Positions 44,942 to 53,679 of a stretch of 64,000 nt of DNA are shown here, piece after piece. The notes beneath the pieces were generated by a model. That model made no database searches and was not told where the DNA came from. It saw nothing but the letters and a program-made list of their open reading frames with translations. The first letter of the stretch is position 1. Every line of letters starts with the position of its first letter. Position numbers and translations under genes: made by a program. The DNA is from Streptomyces sp. Je 1-369 (GTDB lineage Bacteria; Actinomycetota; Actinomycetes; Streptomycetales; Streptomycetaceae): contig NZ_CP101750.1 of the NCBI RefSeq assembly GCF_026810505.1, positions 6,388,501-6,452,500 of the forward strand, read 5' to 3'.

Positions 44942-46504
44942 TCAGTCGATGACTGGCGGGAGGGTGCGCCGGTTCTCAGGCTGCCAAGTTTCTTCGTCTT
45001 CGGAGAGGTAGTCCTGGCGGTCGGGCTCCTCGCTGCGTGGAGCGTTCCGCTGTTTGGCCGGAGGGGAGGGGGGCCGTCCCATAGCAGTTGAACGCGTCGT
45101 TTCGCCTGCCGCGGAGCTTCGTACCAAACCCGTACCACCAGGCGTGAAGGGACGTCCTTCGACACGACCGGGTTGGTGTGACTGCCGGCCGATCGCTCCG
45201 CCGGGTTCCCTGGTGAGACGCCGGCCGTCGACAACGCCCGGGCGGCCCAGGCTCGTCCCGCCACCGCCGGGGCCGGTCGTCGGGCTCATGGGCGGCCGGC
45301 CTTGCATGTGGTCCCCGCCAAACACATTGCTACGAGGCAGACCAGACGTCGGACGACCTTGACCCGGCGGTGTGGGACGGCCGCCGATGATGCCGGGATC
45401 CCTCGGCATGCGGTTACCGGGACCGTTGTGTGCGCTCTCACCCGTCGGAAGGAGAGGCGGACGCACCATGGGGGAGGGCCGACCTGGAGGCGGGGTGGTA
45501 GGTCCGGACTGAACGGGGGGTGAGCCGAACGGGGGTGGTGCCGTGCCGAGGGCAGGAGGCGTCACTGACTCAGGCCGACCCAGGGAAGGGGTGGGTCCGG
45601 GCGGGGCCTCCGACGGCGACGGCGACGGCGGAAGCGTTGAGACCCGGTCAATTCCCATGGCCACGGGATCAGGGTGAGGCGACTGCGGAACGTTCGACGG
45701 CGAGGGCCCGGGCGCGTACTCGGACGCCCTGACGGGGCCCGCATGGCTGGACGGTGAGTTGCTTCCGGCGCCACCCGGCGGAGAGGGCGGAGGAGGAGAA
45801 GAAGAGGAGTATTGGCCCGCTGCCGCAGCGCCGCCTCCCTCACCAGGTACTGCCTGGTAACTCTCCTCCTGGCGCCATCTACTCGGATTCCCATCATGCG
45901 CCGCCGGCGGCGCAAACGTAGGCGGCGTCACCCCATTCACCTGCTGCGCAGACTGCTGATACGTCTGCGCAAGCTTCCGCATCCGCTGCACCGCCTCCGC
46001 CTGCGCCGCCTCGATGCGTCCCTGCGCCGCGGCCGCATCCGACTTGGAGTCGCGGGTGACCTTGGCGGCGTCGGGGTCGTTGGGGGCCTTCTTGGCGGCG
46101 TCCATGTTCTTGTTGGCGGTGCGCAGGTCCGCCTTCGCCTGCGTCGTGTCCGAAGCCGGCGGCATCGACGCCTTCGCCTCGGCGATCGCCTGGGCGACCA
46201 CGCCCATCCAGCGCGACGCGACCTCGCTGTACTCCCCGAGGTACAGCGTGGCGCTCGCCGACTGGGTGCCCCATACGCGGAAGGCGTCGCCGCCCTCGCC
46301 CTGCCAGTGCAGGCCCTTCGTGTACGTCATGAGGTCGTCGCCGATCTTGGTGATCGTCGACGCGGCCCTGCCCAGCTTTCCGGCGAGTTGGGAAGCGCCC
46401 TCCGAACTCGCGGACTCCACCAGCGCGAGCAGCTGCTCGTGCGTCATGGACTCGAAGTCCGTGTGCGCGAGCTTGGGCGTGCCGCCCTTGGATCCCTCAG
46501 CCAT
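44942..46504 (-). CDS. WXG100/PPE-like N-terminal protein with a long proline-rich tail
   Basis: A 520-residue protein: a WXG-type helical hairpin (turn at HW67QG69EGGDAF), a second helical stretch to about residue 190 (QAEAVQRMRKLAQTYQQSAQQV), then about 330 residues of disordered Pro/Gly/Ser/Arg sequence. It resembles actinobacterial PPE-like/WXG proteins encoded beside EccC and is a likely secretion substrate or structural component. ATG 46504. It lies 17 bp upstream of the second mycosin in the same operon orientation. Confidence 0.82.
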   Translation of the reverse strand: MAEGSKGGTPKLAHTDFESMTHEQLLALVESASSEGASQLAGKLGRAASTITKIGDDLMTYTKGLHWQGEGGDAFRVWGTQSASATLYLGEYSEVASRWMGVVAQAIAEAKASMPPASDTTQAKADLRTANKNMDAAKKAPNDPDAAKVTRDSKSDAAAAQGRIEAAQAEAVQRMRKLAQTYQQSAQQVNGVTPPTFAPPAAHDGNPSRWRQEESYQAVPGEGGGAAAAGQYSSSSPPPPSPPGGAGSNSPSSHAGPVRASEYAPGPSPSNVPQSPHPDPVAMGIDRVSTLPPSPSPSEAPPGPTPSLGRPESVTPPALGTAPPPFGSPPVQSGPTTPPPGRPSPMVRPPLLPTGESAHNGPGNRMPRDPGIIGGRPTPPGQGRPTSGLPRSNVFGGDHMQGRPPMSPTTGPGGGGTSLGRPGVVDGRRLTREPGGAIGRQSHQPGRVEGRPFTPGGTGLVRSSAAGETTRSTAMGRPPSPPAKQRNAPRSEEPDRQDYLSEDEETWQPENRRTLPPVID

Positions 46505-46518
46505 CGTCTTGTGCCCCC

Positions 46519-46592
46519 GGTCCCCGTCCTCGTCCCCGTCTCAGTGCCCGTGCTCGTGCCTGCGTTCGTGCTCTTCCTCGTCCCCATCCCCG
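46519..46592 (-). repeat. Degenerate hexamer-type repeat between two secretion genes
   Basis: The gap is pyrimidine-biased on the plus strand, built of cctcgtccccgt-like units (period about 6). No gene. Confidence 0.6.
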
Positions 46593-46600
46593 TACGGTCA

Positions 46601-47131
46601 TCAGAGCGCCGTGTCCTTGTCCGTCGCCTTCGGGCCGGATCCATCGGAGCCGGAGCCGGAGCCTGAGCCGGAACCGCCGGGCCCCTGCGCGTACGGATCC
46701 CGATCAGGGTCGTAGTACTTCTCCGCCTCCGCGTTGATCGCCCGCATCCGCGCCCGAATGTCGTCCTCGAGGTTGTCGTAGCCCACTCGCGACGCATGGA
46801 CCGCAAGTCCGAGCCCCTCGATCTGGGCGCCCAACGCCTTCGAGAGCTTCTCCAGCTCGTCGTGCACGGTCGCGTACGAGTCGTAGAGGAACTGCGCCTC
46901 CTTGAAGTCCGCCGACCCCAGCTGCCTCCGCGACAGCCGGTCGGCGCCGACCCTGCCCGGCGCGGCCTCCGAACCCTCGAGCTCGGTGAGCAGGTCGTCG
47001 ACGCGCTTCTTGAAGCCCTTCATCGCGCTCGCCTGGACGTCCAGCGCCATTTGCGGGTTTACGCCGTAAAGGGTGTCGAACGACTTGTCCGTATCCGGCG
47101 TTCCGCCGTTGCCCCCGCTCGAACTCGCCAC
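46601..47131 (-). CDS. Type VII secretion-associated helical protein
   Basis: A 176-residue, mainly helical protein without Trp, so no WXG motif. Heptad-like helices (MKGFKKRVDDLLTELEGSEA, ATVHDELEKLSKALGAQIEGL) are followed by a Gly/Ser-rich acidic tail. It is adjacent to eccC in the same direction, 39 bp from it. Its genomic position suggests an ESX accessory protein; no function is recognised. GTG 47131 with ggagg 6 nt upstream. Confidence 0.78.
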   Translation of the reverse strand: MASSSGGNGGTPDTDKSFDTLYGVNPQMALDVQASAMKGFKKRVDDLLTELEGSEAAPGRVGADRLSRRQLGSADFKEAQFLYDSYATVHDELEKLSKALGAQIEGLGLAVHASRVGYDNLEDDIRARMRAINAEAEKYYDPDRDPYAQGPGGSGSGSGSGSDGSGPKATDKDTAL

Positions 47132-47169
47132 GCCTGCCTCCCCGTTGAGTCATGTAACCAGCACGCACT

Positions 47170-50100
47170 CTAGTAGTGGTCCGGGAGCCGCCCCACTTGA
47201 ATCAGGGCAGTCCCACGCTTTCGTGACACGAACGTTCCGCGACCCGGCGGCATCGGGCGGGCGCGGACATTTCCGAGAATGTCTCCTTCGCTCGGATCGC
47301 CCGACAACAGCACACCTTGCGCGCCCAGTTCCTTTACGCGCTGCATGAACGCCTCGTACATCGAACGTGAGGCTCCGGCCGAGCTCCGCGCGATGATGAA
47401 CTTGACGCCGACGTCCCGCGCGAACGGCAGGTGCTCGACCAACACGCTCAGCGGATTGGTGGAATTGGTGGCCACCAGTTCGTAGTCGTCGATGATGACG
47501 AACAGTTCCGGACCGTTCCACCAGCTTCGATCACGCAACTGCTGCGGAGTGATGTCGGGCTTGGGTGCCCGCTTCTCCATGAAGGTGGCGATGGCGTTCA
47601 TGTGGACGTCCATTGCCGACGCCATCGGGGCGTACTCCAGCAGGTGGTCCGCCGACACCGCCTCCAGCATGGTGCGCCGGTAGTCGCCGACGACGATGCG
47701 GGCCTGCGCGGGCGTGTATCTCTCCGCGATCTGCTTCGCGATGAGGCGCAGCAGGTTCGTCTTGCCCGATTCGCTTTCACCGAAGACCAGGAAGAATGGA
47801 TCTGTCTCGAAATCGACGAAGACCGGTTCCAGGTTCGTCTCGTCGATGCCGATGGCGACACCGTGCTGCGGGAACTCGAATCCCTTCGGCAGCTGGTCAG
47901 CCGGGAGTTTGCGCGGCAGCAGCCGCACCGTCGGGGCCGCGGGCCCGTGCCAGTTGCCCTTCACCGTCTCGACCAACTGAGCCGTCGCGTCGCTGAGGGC
48001 GGCGGGGTCGGGTGACGAGTCGACGCGCGGCATCGCCGTCATGAAATGCAGCTTCTCCGGGACCTGGCCGCGGCCGGGCACCCCGGCGGGGACGTTCATG
48101 GCGACCTTGCGGTCGAACTCCGAGTCCATGACATCACCGAGACGCAGCTCCAGACGTCCGAGCATCTGGTCCTTGAGCGCCGCCCGCACCTCCATGTAGC
48201 GCGACGCGGACACGACGACATGTACGCCGTACCCGAGGCCGCGACCTGCGATGTCGTTGACGACGCCCTCGAGCATCTCGTAGTCGTTCTTGAAGCTTCC
48301 CCACCCGTCGATGACGAGGAAGACGTCACCCCAGGCCTCACCGGGGAGCTGCCCCGCGGCGCGCTGGCGCCGATAGGTGGTGATCGAGTCGATGCCGTTG
48401 GCGCGGAAGAAGGCCTCGCGGCGGTTCAGGACACCGGCGACCTCCGCCACCGCGCGCCGCACCCGCTCAGGATCCAGACGGGAGGCCACCCCTCCCACAT
48501 GCGGCAGATCGGAGACCGAGGCCAGGCCCCCGCCGCCGAAGTCCAGGCAGTAGAACTGCACCTCGTGCGCGGTATGGGTCAGCGCGAACGACGTGATCAA
48601 CGTACGCAGCAGCGTCGACTTTCCCGACTGCGGTCCGCCGACCACCACCATGTTGCCCGCCGCGCCCGAGAAGTCGCTGTACAGCACTTCACGCTTCTGC
48701 TCGAAGGGCTTGTCGACCAGGCCCAGGGGAACGACAAGGCCCCCGGGGCGTGTGTAGTCGCCGGCGTGCAGGCCCCGCTCCGCGGACACCACGAGCCGCG
48801 GCATGAGCTGGTCCAGCGTCGGGGCCTCGTCCAGCGGCGGCAGCCACACCTGGTGCGCCGGCACGCCCTGCCCCTCGAGGCGGCGCACCACGACATCCAG
48901 CACGGTGTCGGCAAGCGCGTCGTCCTCCCTACGGGAGGACGCACGGAGCTGCCCAGTGTCCGGAGCCGTGTACGTCGCAGCAACCGGGGCCGCGGTGAAG
49001 AGTGCGGGCCTGCGATCGATGGGCAGCTGGGTCGACGCCGGGTCGGCGCCACCCGCGCGGTACACCCCGGAGACGTACGCCGCCTTGAAACGGGTCATCT
49101 CATCCGTACCGAACTTCAGGTAGCCGGAGCCCGGCACGGACGGCAGGTGGTAGGCGTCCGGCACACCCAGCGCCGTACGGGACTCCGAAGCGGAGAAGGT
49201 GCGCAGTCCGACGCGGTACGACAAGTAGGTGTCGAGCCCCCGCAGTTTGCCCTCCTCCAGGCGCTGCGAAGCGAGCAGCAGGTGCACACCGAGAGACCGG
49301 CCGATGCGGCCGATCTGGATGAACATGTCGATGAAATCGGGCTTGGCCGTCAGCAGTTCACTGAACTCGTCGATCACCAGGACGAGCGACGCCAAGGGGG
49401 CCAGGGGCGCACCCGCGGCGCGTGCCTTCTCGTAGTCGTGCATGTTCGCGTAGTTGCCCGCCGACCGCAGCAGCTCCTGTCGGCGCTGCAGTTCGCCGCG
49501 GATCGCGTCGCCCATGCGGTCCACGAGAGTGAGGTCGTCCGAAAGATTCGTGATCACCGCCGCGACGTGCGGCATGTCCGACATGCCGGCGAACGTCGCA
49601 CCACCCTTGAAGTCGGCGAGGACAAAGTTCAAGGTCTCTGAGGAGTGGGTCACGGCCAGCCCCAGGACCAGCGTGCGCAGCAGCTCGGACTTGCCCGAAC
49701 CCGTGGCACCCACACACAGGCCGTGCGGGCCCATGCCCTCTTGAGCCGCCTCCTTGAGGTCCAGCATGACCGGCCGGCCGTCCTCGCCCACCCCGATGGG
49801 GACCCGGAGCCGCTCGGCCGTCGAACGGGGCCGCCACGTGCGCGTGACGTCCACCGACCCCGCGTCCCCCAGATTCAGCAGATCGGTGAAGTCCAGGTTG
49901 GCGAGCAGCGGTTCGTCGTCGTCGCCCCCGCCCATGCGCAGCGGCGCCAGCTGCCGTGCCAGCGCCTCCGCGGCGGGCAGCGACAGCGTGTCCGGTACGC
50001 CTTCGTAGGCGACGCCACCGGTCGACTCCAGGAGCAGCTTGCCGGGCCGGGCGACCACGGAGAGGCCACCGCGAGGCTCATCCAGCTCCCCGCTGACCAC

Positions 50101-51129
50101 TTCGATGATCGTCACGCCCTGCAGCCCCTCCGGCGCGGCGAACGCGGACGTCGGCGGCACCATCCCGCCGTCGAGTACGACCACGAGGTGAGGCTGGTCG
50201 AGCACGGGCTGGCCGTCACGGCTGAACCGCGGCCGCCCGTCGAGACGGTCGGCGAGGAGTTGTTCCAGCTCACCGAGGTCGTCGCCGAAGAGCCGCCGCG
50301 CGCCGGCGCCGTCGACCTGCCCCGGCAACTGGCAGTGGGGAAGCCACTTCGTCCAGTCCCACCGCCCGACGGCGCCTGGGGCGGCGACCACCGCGATCAC
50401 CAGGTCCTCCGGGCCGTGCAGGGTGGCCAGTTGGGCGACCAGCGAGCGCGCCGTGCCCTGCGCCGACTCCGGCTCTCCGGATACCGTCAAGTGGTAGAAG
50501 GCGCGCATCGAGACCGCGACCGGCAGCCCGTCCAGCGAGCTGTGCACGGCGAGGAACTGCTGCATCGCCCCCGCCGCCAGCGGCTCCAGCTCATCGACCG
50601 GCGCCGTCTCGGGGGCGACCAGGGGAGTGGCCAGTTGCTGCGGCCCCAGACCCACCCGCGCCTGCCCGAAGTCCCGGTCCCCGATGCGGCGTTCCCACAC
50701 CCGGCTCCCCTCGGCGACCACCGACCACAGCTGCTCCGGGGCGGGGTGCAGATAGAACTGGGCGTCGCGTTGCTTCAGGGCGGTGCGCCGCACCGTACGC
50801 CGAGTCTGTGCCAGGTATTTGAGGTAATCGCGGCGCACGTCCGCCATTTGCCCCTGCGTACCGCGCCGGTACCTGACGATCTGGGCGACGACCATCGCGA
50901 CCGTCGACACCAGCATCACCACACCCATGATCCGCATGAAGGGATGGGCGTTCGGCGACGCGAAGAAGAAGACCACCGACGACCCCATGCCGAGCGTCGG
51001 CAGGACCTGCATCAGCACGCCCTCCTGCTGCCCGCGCGGAAGCTCCGGCGGAGGCGCCAATTGCAGCGCGTCATGGGGCACTTCGGGCGGCAGGGAGCGC
51101 GGCGGGCGCTTGATGACGATCTGACTCAC
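47170..51129 (-). CDS. eccC: Type VII secretion ATPase EccC (single-chain, three FtsK/SpoIIIE domains)
   Basis: A 1,319-residue protein with two N-terminal membrane helices (around GMGSSVVFFFASP and IMGVVMLVSTVAMVVAQIV), then three ATPase domains with Walker A motifs GATGSGKS (474-481), GGPQSGKS (831-838) and GESESGKT (1117-1124) and Walker B segments VLVIDEFSELL, VFLVIDGWGSF and FVIIDDYELV. EccC energises export and recognises YxxxD/E signals. Here all domains are in one chain, as in many actinobacteria, instead of split EccCa/EccCb. GTG 51129. Divergent from eccD. Confidence 0.96.
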   Translation of the reverse strand: MSQIVIKRPPRSLPPEVPHDALQLAPPPELPRGQQEGVLMQVLPTLGMGSSVVFFFASPNAHPFMRIMGVVMLVSTVAMVVAQIVRYRRGTQGQMADVRRDYLKYLAQTRRTVRRTALKQRDAQFYLHPAPEQLWSVVAEGSRVWERRIGDRDFGQARVGLGPQQLATPLVAPETAPVDELEPLAAGAMQQFLAVHSSLDGLPVAVSMRAFYHLTVSGEPESAQGTARSLVAQLATLHGPEDLVIAVVAAPGAVGRWDWTKWLPHCQLPGQVDGAGARRLFGDDLGELEQLLADRLDGRPRFSRDGQPVLDQPHLVVVLDGGMVPPTSAFAAPEGLQGVTIIEVVSGELDEPRGGLSVVARPGKLLLESTGGVAYEGVPDTLSLPAAEALARQLAPLRMGGGDDDEPLLANLDFTDLLNLGDAGSVDVTRTWRPRSTAERLRVPIGVGEDGRPVMLDLKEAAQEGMGPHGLCVGATGSGKSELLRTLVLGLAVTHSSETLNFVLADFKGGATFAGMSDMPHVAAVITNLSDDLTLVDRMGDAIRGELQRRQELLRSAGNYANMHDYEKARAAGAPLAPLASLVLVIDEFSELLTAKPDFIDMFIQIGRIGRSLGVHLLLASQRLEEGKLRGLDTYLSYRVGLRTFSASESRTALGVPDAYHLPSVPGSGYLKFGTDEMTRFKAAYVSGVYRAGGADPASTQLPIDRRPALFTAAPVAATYTAPDTGQLRASSRREDDALADTVLDVVVRRLEGQGVPAHQVWLPPLDEAPTLDQLMPRLVVSAERGLHAGDYTRPGGLVVPLGLVDKPFEQKREVLYSDFSGAAGNMVVVGGPQSGKSTLLRTLITSFALTHTAHEVQFYCLDFGGGGLASVSDLPHVGGVASRLDPERVRRAVAEVAGVLNRREAFFRANGIDSITTYRRQRAAGQLPGEAWGDVFLVIDGWGSFKNDYEMLEGVVNDIAGRGLGYGVHVVVSASRYMEVRAALKDQMLGRLELRLGDVMDSEFDRKVAMNVPAGVPGRGQVPEKLHFMTAMPRVDSSPDPAALSDATAQLVETVKGNWHGPAAPTVRLLPRKLPADQLPKGFEFPQHGVAIGIDETNLEPVFVDFETDPFFLVFGESESGKTNLLRLIAKQIAERYTPAQARIVVGDYRRTMLEAVSADHLLEYAPMASAMDVHMNAIATFMEKRAPKPDITPQQLRDRSWWNGPELFVIIDDYELVATNSTNPLSVLVEHLPFARDVGVKFIIARSSAGASRSMYEAFMQRVKELGAQGVLLSGDPSEGDILGNVRARPMPPGRGTFVSRKRGTALIQVGRLPDHY

Positions 51130-51293
51130 CGGAGCATCAATCCCCCCTATGCGGACGGACAGTTCCGTACCGCTGCCTCAATCGGTGCGGTCTCCCTCCG
51201 CACCCGGGTGATCCTATGTGCAGGCACTGACAGGGCGTAGCGGTAGGGTGACGCCCGCACGGTGCGCAACCGCGAATCAGGGGGTCATCAAAG

Positions 51294-52763
51294 GTGAGTT
51301 CGCCCGCAGCGACCGGTTTCTGCAGGGTCACTGTTGTCGCGCCCGACAGCCGTATCGATGTCGCTCTTCCGGAGGACATCGCCGTGGCCGACATCTATCC
51401 GGAGGTTCTCCGGCTGACTCGCCAGACCCAACCGGCGGGCACCCCGACCGGTTACAACCTCGTACGCCAGAACGGCACCGTTCTGGACAGCGCCCGGACG
51501 CTCGCCGCCCAGCGGGTCCTCGATGGCGAGATGCTCAGCCTGCGGCCCTTCGCCATGTCGCTGCCGCCTGCCGTGTACGACGACGTCGCGGACGCGGTCG
51601 CCTCCGCCGTGGTCCAGGACCGCAGGCTGTGGAGAGACGCGCTGCTGCGTGGCGCCGGCCTGACCGGGAGCTTCCTGGTCCTCCTCCTGATGGCCTTCGT
51701 GCTCTGGTTCGCCGACCCGGTGCGCCACGACATGCACGGCCTGCCCGGCATCCTCGCGGGCGGCGTGGGCCTGCTCCTCACCGCCTTCGCCGGCGTACGC
51801 CTGCGTGTTTATGAGGACCGTGCCGTCGGCGCGGTCCTGGGCCTCGCCGCCCTGCCGCTCCTCCTCGTCGCCGGATCCGGAATCGTCGCCCCGGACGCGG
51901 GTCAAGGACCCGGACGACTGCAGTTCCTGCTCGGCTGCGTCACCGTGCTGGTGGCATCGGTCCTGCTCGTCGTCGTCTCCCCGGGCAGCGACGCACCCTT
52001 CGTGGCCGCCACGTTCCTGGCGGCGGCCGGCGCTCTGGCGACCTTCGTCGCGGTCATCACCGAAGCTTCGGCAACGGACGCCGCCGCCGTCACCGCCCCG
52101 GTGACCATCGCCCTCGTCGCGTTCCTCCCGGGCCTGTCCTCCCGGTTCGCCAGGCTGCCCATCGGGTACGCCTCGCCGCGGAGCTCCGTACAGGAGGACT
52201 TCGACGCCGACCTGAATCCGAGCGTCGACCCCGGCCCGCTCGACGCGGCCCGGATCGCGGCCCAGGCCCGGCGCGGCCACGAGCTGCTGCTCGGCCTCGT
52301 CGCGGGATCGGCCTGCACCGTCGTGGGGTCCGCCGTCGTCCTCGGCTTCTCGGGGGACGTCTGGGGGCAGCTCCTGGCGCTTGCCGCGGGCCTCGCCATG
52401 CTGCTCCGGGCCCGCCTCTTCCGCTACACCTCGCAGGTCGTGTGCGCGCTCGTGGCGGGCATCGCCGCCATCGCCCTCCTACTCATCGGCCTGGCCCTGA
52501 ACCCGCCGGGCGACGCCCTGCGGGAGCTGCTCCTGCACGGCGACCACGGTCCCCTGGAACTGCGCGCGGTCTGGCTCACGGCCGCCATCGCGCTGGGATG
52601 CGCCCTGCTGACGGCCATCGCGTTGATCATTCCGGCGAAGGGGCTCTCGCCCTTCTGGGGCCGTTTCCTCGACCTCACGGAATCGGCGATACTGCTCTCT
52701 CTGGTCCCGCTGTGCCTCGCCGTGCTCGACGTCTACAGCGCCGCTCGCTCCCTGACCAGCTGA
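51294..52763 (+). CDS. eccD: Type VII secretion integral membrane protein EccD
   Basis: A 489-residue protein with an N-terminal ubiquitin-like domain (CRVTVVAPDSRIDVALPED ... YNLVRQNGTVLD) and about eleven hydrophobic helices beginning GSFLVLLLMAFVLWFA. EccD forms the hydrophobic core of the ESX membrane complex. GTG 51294 with ggggg about 9 nt upstream; divergent from eccC across a 164-bp gap that must hold two promoters. Confidence 0.95.
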   Translation: MSSPAATGFCRVTVVAPDSRIDVALPEDIAVADIYPEVLRLTRQTQPAGTPTGYNLVRQNGTVLDSARTLAAQRVLDGEMLSLRPFAMSLPPAVYDDVADAVASAVVQDRRLWRDALLRGAGLTGSFLVLLLMAFVLWFADPVRHDMHGLPGILAGGVGLLLTAFAGVRLRVYEDRAVGAVLGLAALPLLLVAGSGIVAPDAGQGPGRLQFLLGCVTVLVASVLLVVVSPGSDAPFVAATFLAAAGALATFVAVITEASATDAAAVTAPVTIALVAFLPGLSSRFARLPIGYASPRSSVQEDFDADLNPSVDPGPLDAARIAAQARRGHELLLGLVAGSACTVVGSAVVLGFSGDVWGQLLALAAGLAMLLRARLFRYTSQVVCALVAGIAAIALLLIGLALNPPGDALRELLLHGDHGPLELRAVWLTAAIALGCALLTAIALIIPAKGLSPFWGRFLDLTESAILLSLVPLCLAVLDVYSAARSLTS

Positions 52764-52765
52764 GC

Positions 52766-52810
52766 GGGGGCCTTGCCCGGCAGCCCCAGGTCGCCCCGGG
52801 CAAACCCCCC
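52766..52810 (+). terminator. Terminator after eccD
   Basis: A hairpin with stems ggggg/ccccc and ttgcccgg (52773-52780)/ccgggcaa (52796-52803), just after the eccD stop. Confidence 0.8.
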
Positions 52811-53003
52811 ACAAGCAGACTGGTACCCTGTGAAACGACCGTCTGTATGCGCACCCCGAATCCCCAAGGGATCCGGACCCCGGGCCCGCAAGGACCCGGA
52901 ACCGCGCCCGACGGCTCATCCCAGCCTCCCGAGTCACGGAAGCCCCCCTGAGATGTAAACCAGGGGCACTCGGAGGCACTCGAAGACATCACGAGGAGTA
53001 CGC

Positions 53004-53291
53004 GTGTCGCTCGACGCCGCTACGAAGAAGCAGATCATGACCGAGTTCGGCCAGAAGGAGGGCGACACCGGCTCCCCCGAGGTTCAGGTGGCGCTGCTCT
53101 CTCGCCGCATCTCCGACCTGACCGAGCACCTCAAGACCCACAAGCACGACCACCACTCCCGTCGTGGTCTGCTGATCCTGGTCGGTCAGCGTCGCCGCCT
53201 GCTGCAGTACCTGGCCAAGAAGGACATCCAGCGCTTCCGTGCGCTGGTCGAGCGCCTGGGCATCCGCCGCGGCGCGGCGGGCGCCAAGTAA
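53004..53291 (+). CDS. rpsO: 30S ribosomal protein S15
   Basis: A 95-residue ribosomal protein starting [28 protein letters not shown] with the [10 protein letters not shown] and QRRRLLQYL core of S15, which binds the 16S central domain. GTG 53004 with gaggag about 7 nt upstream. It is followed by a hairpin and pnp, the usual rpsO-pnp arrangement. Confidence 0.98.
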   Translation: MSLDAATKKQIMTEFGQKEGDTGSPEVQVALLSRRISDLTEHLKTHKHDHHSRRGLLILVGQRRRLLQYLAKKDIQRFRALVERLGIRRGAAGAK

Positions 53292-53300
53292 GACGGCGTG

Positions 53301-53346
53301 AAGGGAGCGGTTCCCACTCGAAGCAATCGAAGGGGGCCGCTCCCTT
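53301..53346 (+). terminator. rpsO-pnp intergenic hairpin
   Basis: A 10-bp stem aagggagcgg/ccgctccctt with a long loop that can extend the pairing. In S. coelicolor an intergenic rpsO-pnp hairpin is an RNase III processing site, so this may be a processing rather than a pure termination signal. Confidence 0.82.
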
Positions 53347-53679
53347 TGCTGTACGTGCGCGGTGTCGCCGACCCTTTGTAGTCTGGTGACACACGCACGT
53401 CCCCGCGGGTGAGGAAAACCCCGGGGCGGCGGGAACGACGCAAGAACGAAAACCCCCACGAGGGAGAGGCGCACCAGCCGCCGCCGGTCCTCGGTAGTGG
53501 CCCCCGGGAGACATCCCCGGGTGCTTCGATCGAAGACCGGCCCGCACCTACGGCGCGCTTCTCCACACCGTCCCGGTCCACGCACGAGGCGTGGACGCAG
53601 ATGAACGGGACACCGCCCCGGTCCACACGGGACCTGGGCGGGACGACGACACGTAGACACGTAGACACGTAGGAGAACA
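53347..53679 (+). promoter_or_regulatory. pnp leader region with an 8-bp tandem repeat
   Basis: About 330 bp without a gene. It should contain the pnp promoter(s) known in streptomycetes; I cannot fix their boxes by eye. At 53649-53672 the octamer acacgtag repeats three times, ending directly at the aggag ribosome binding site. Confidence 0.5.
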
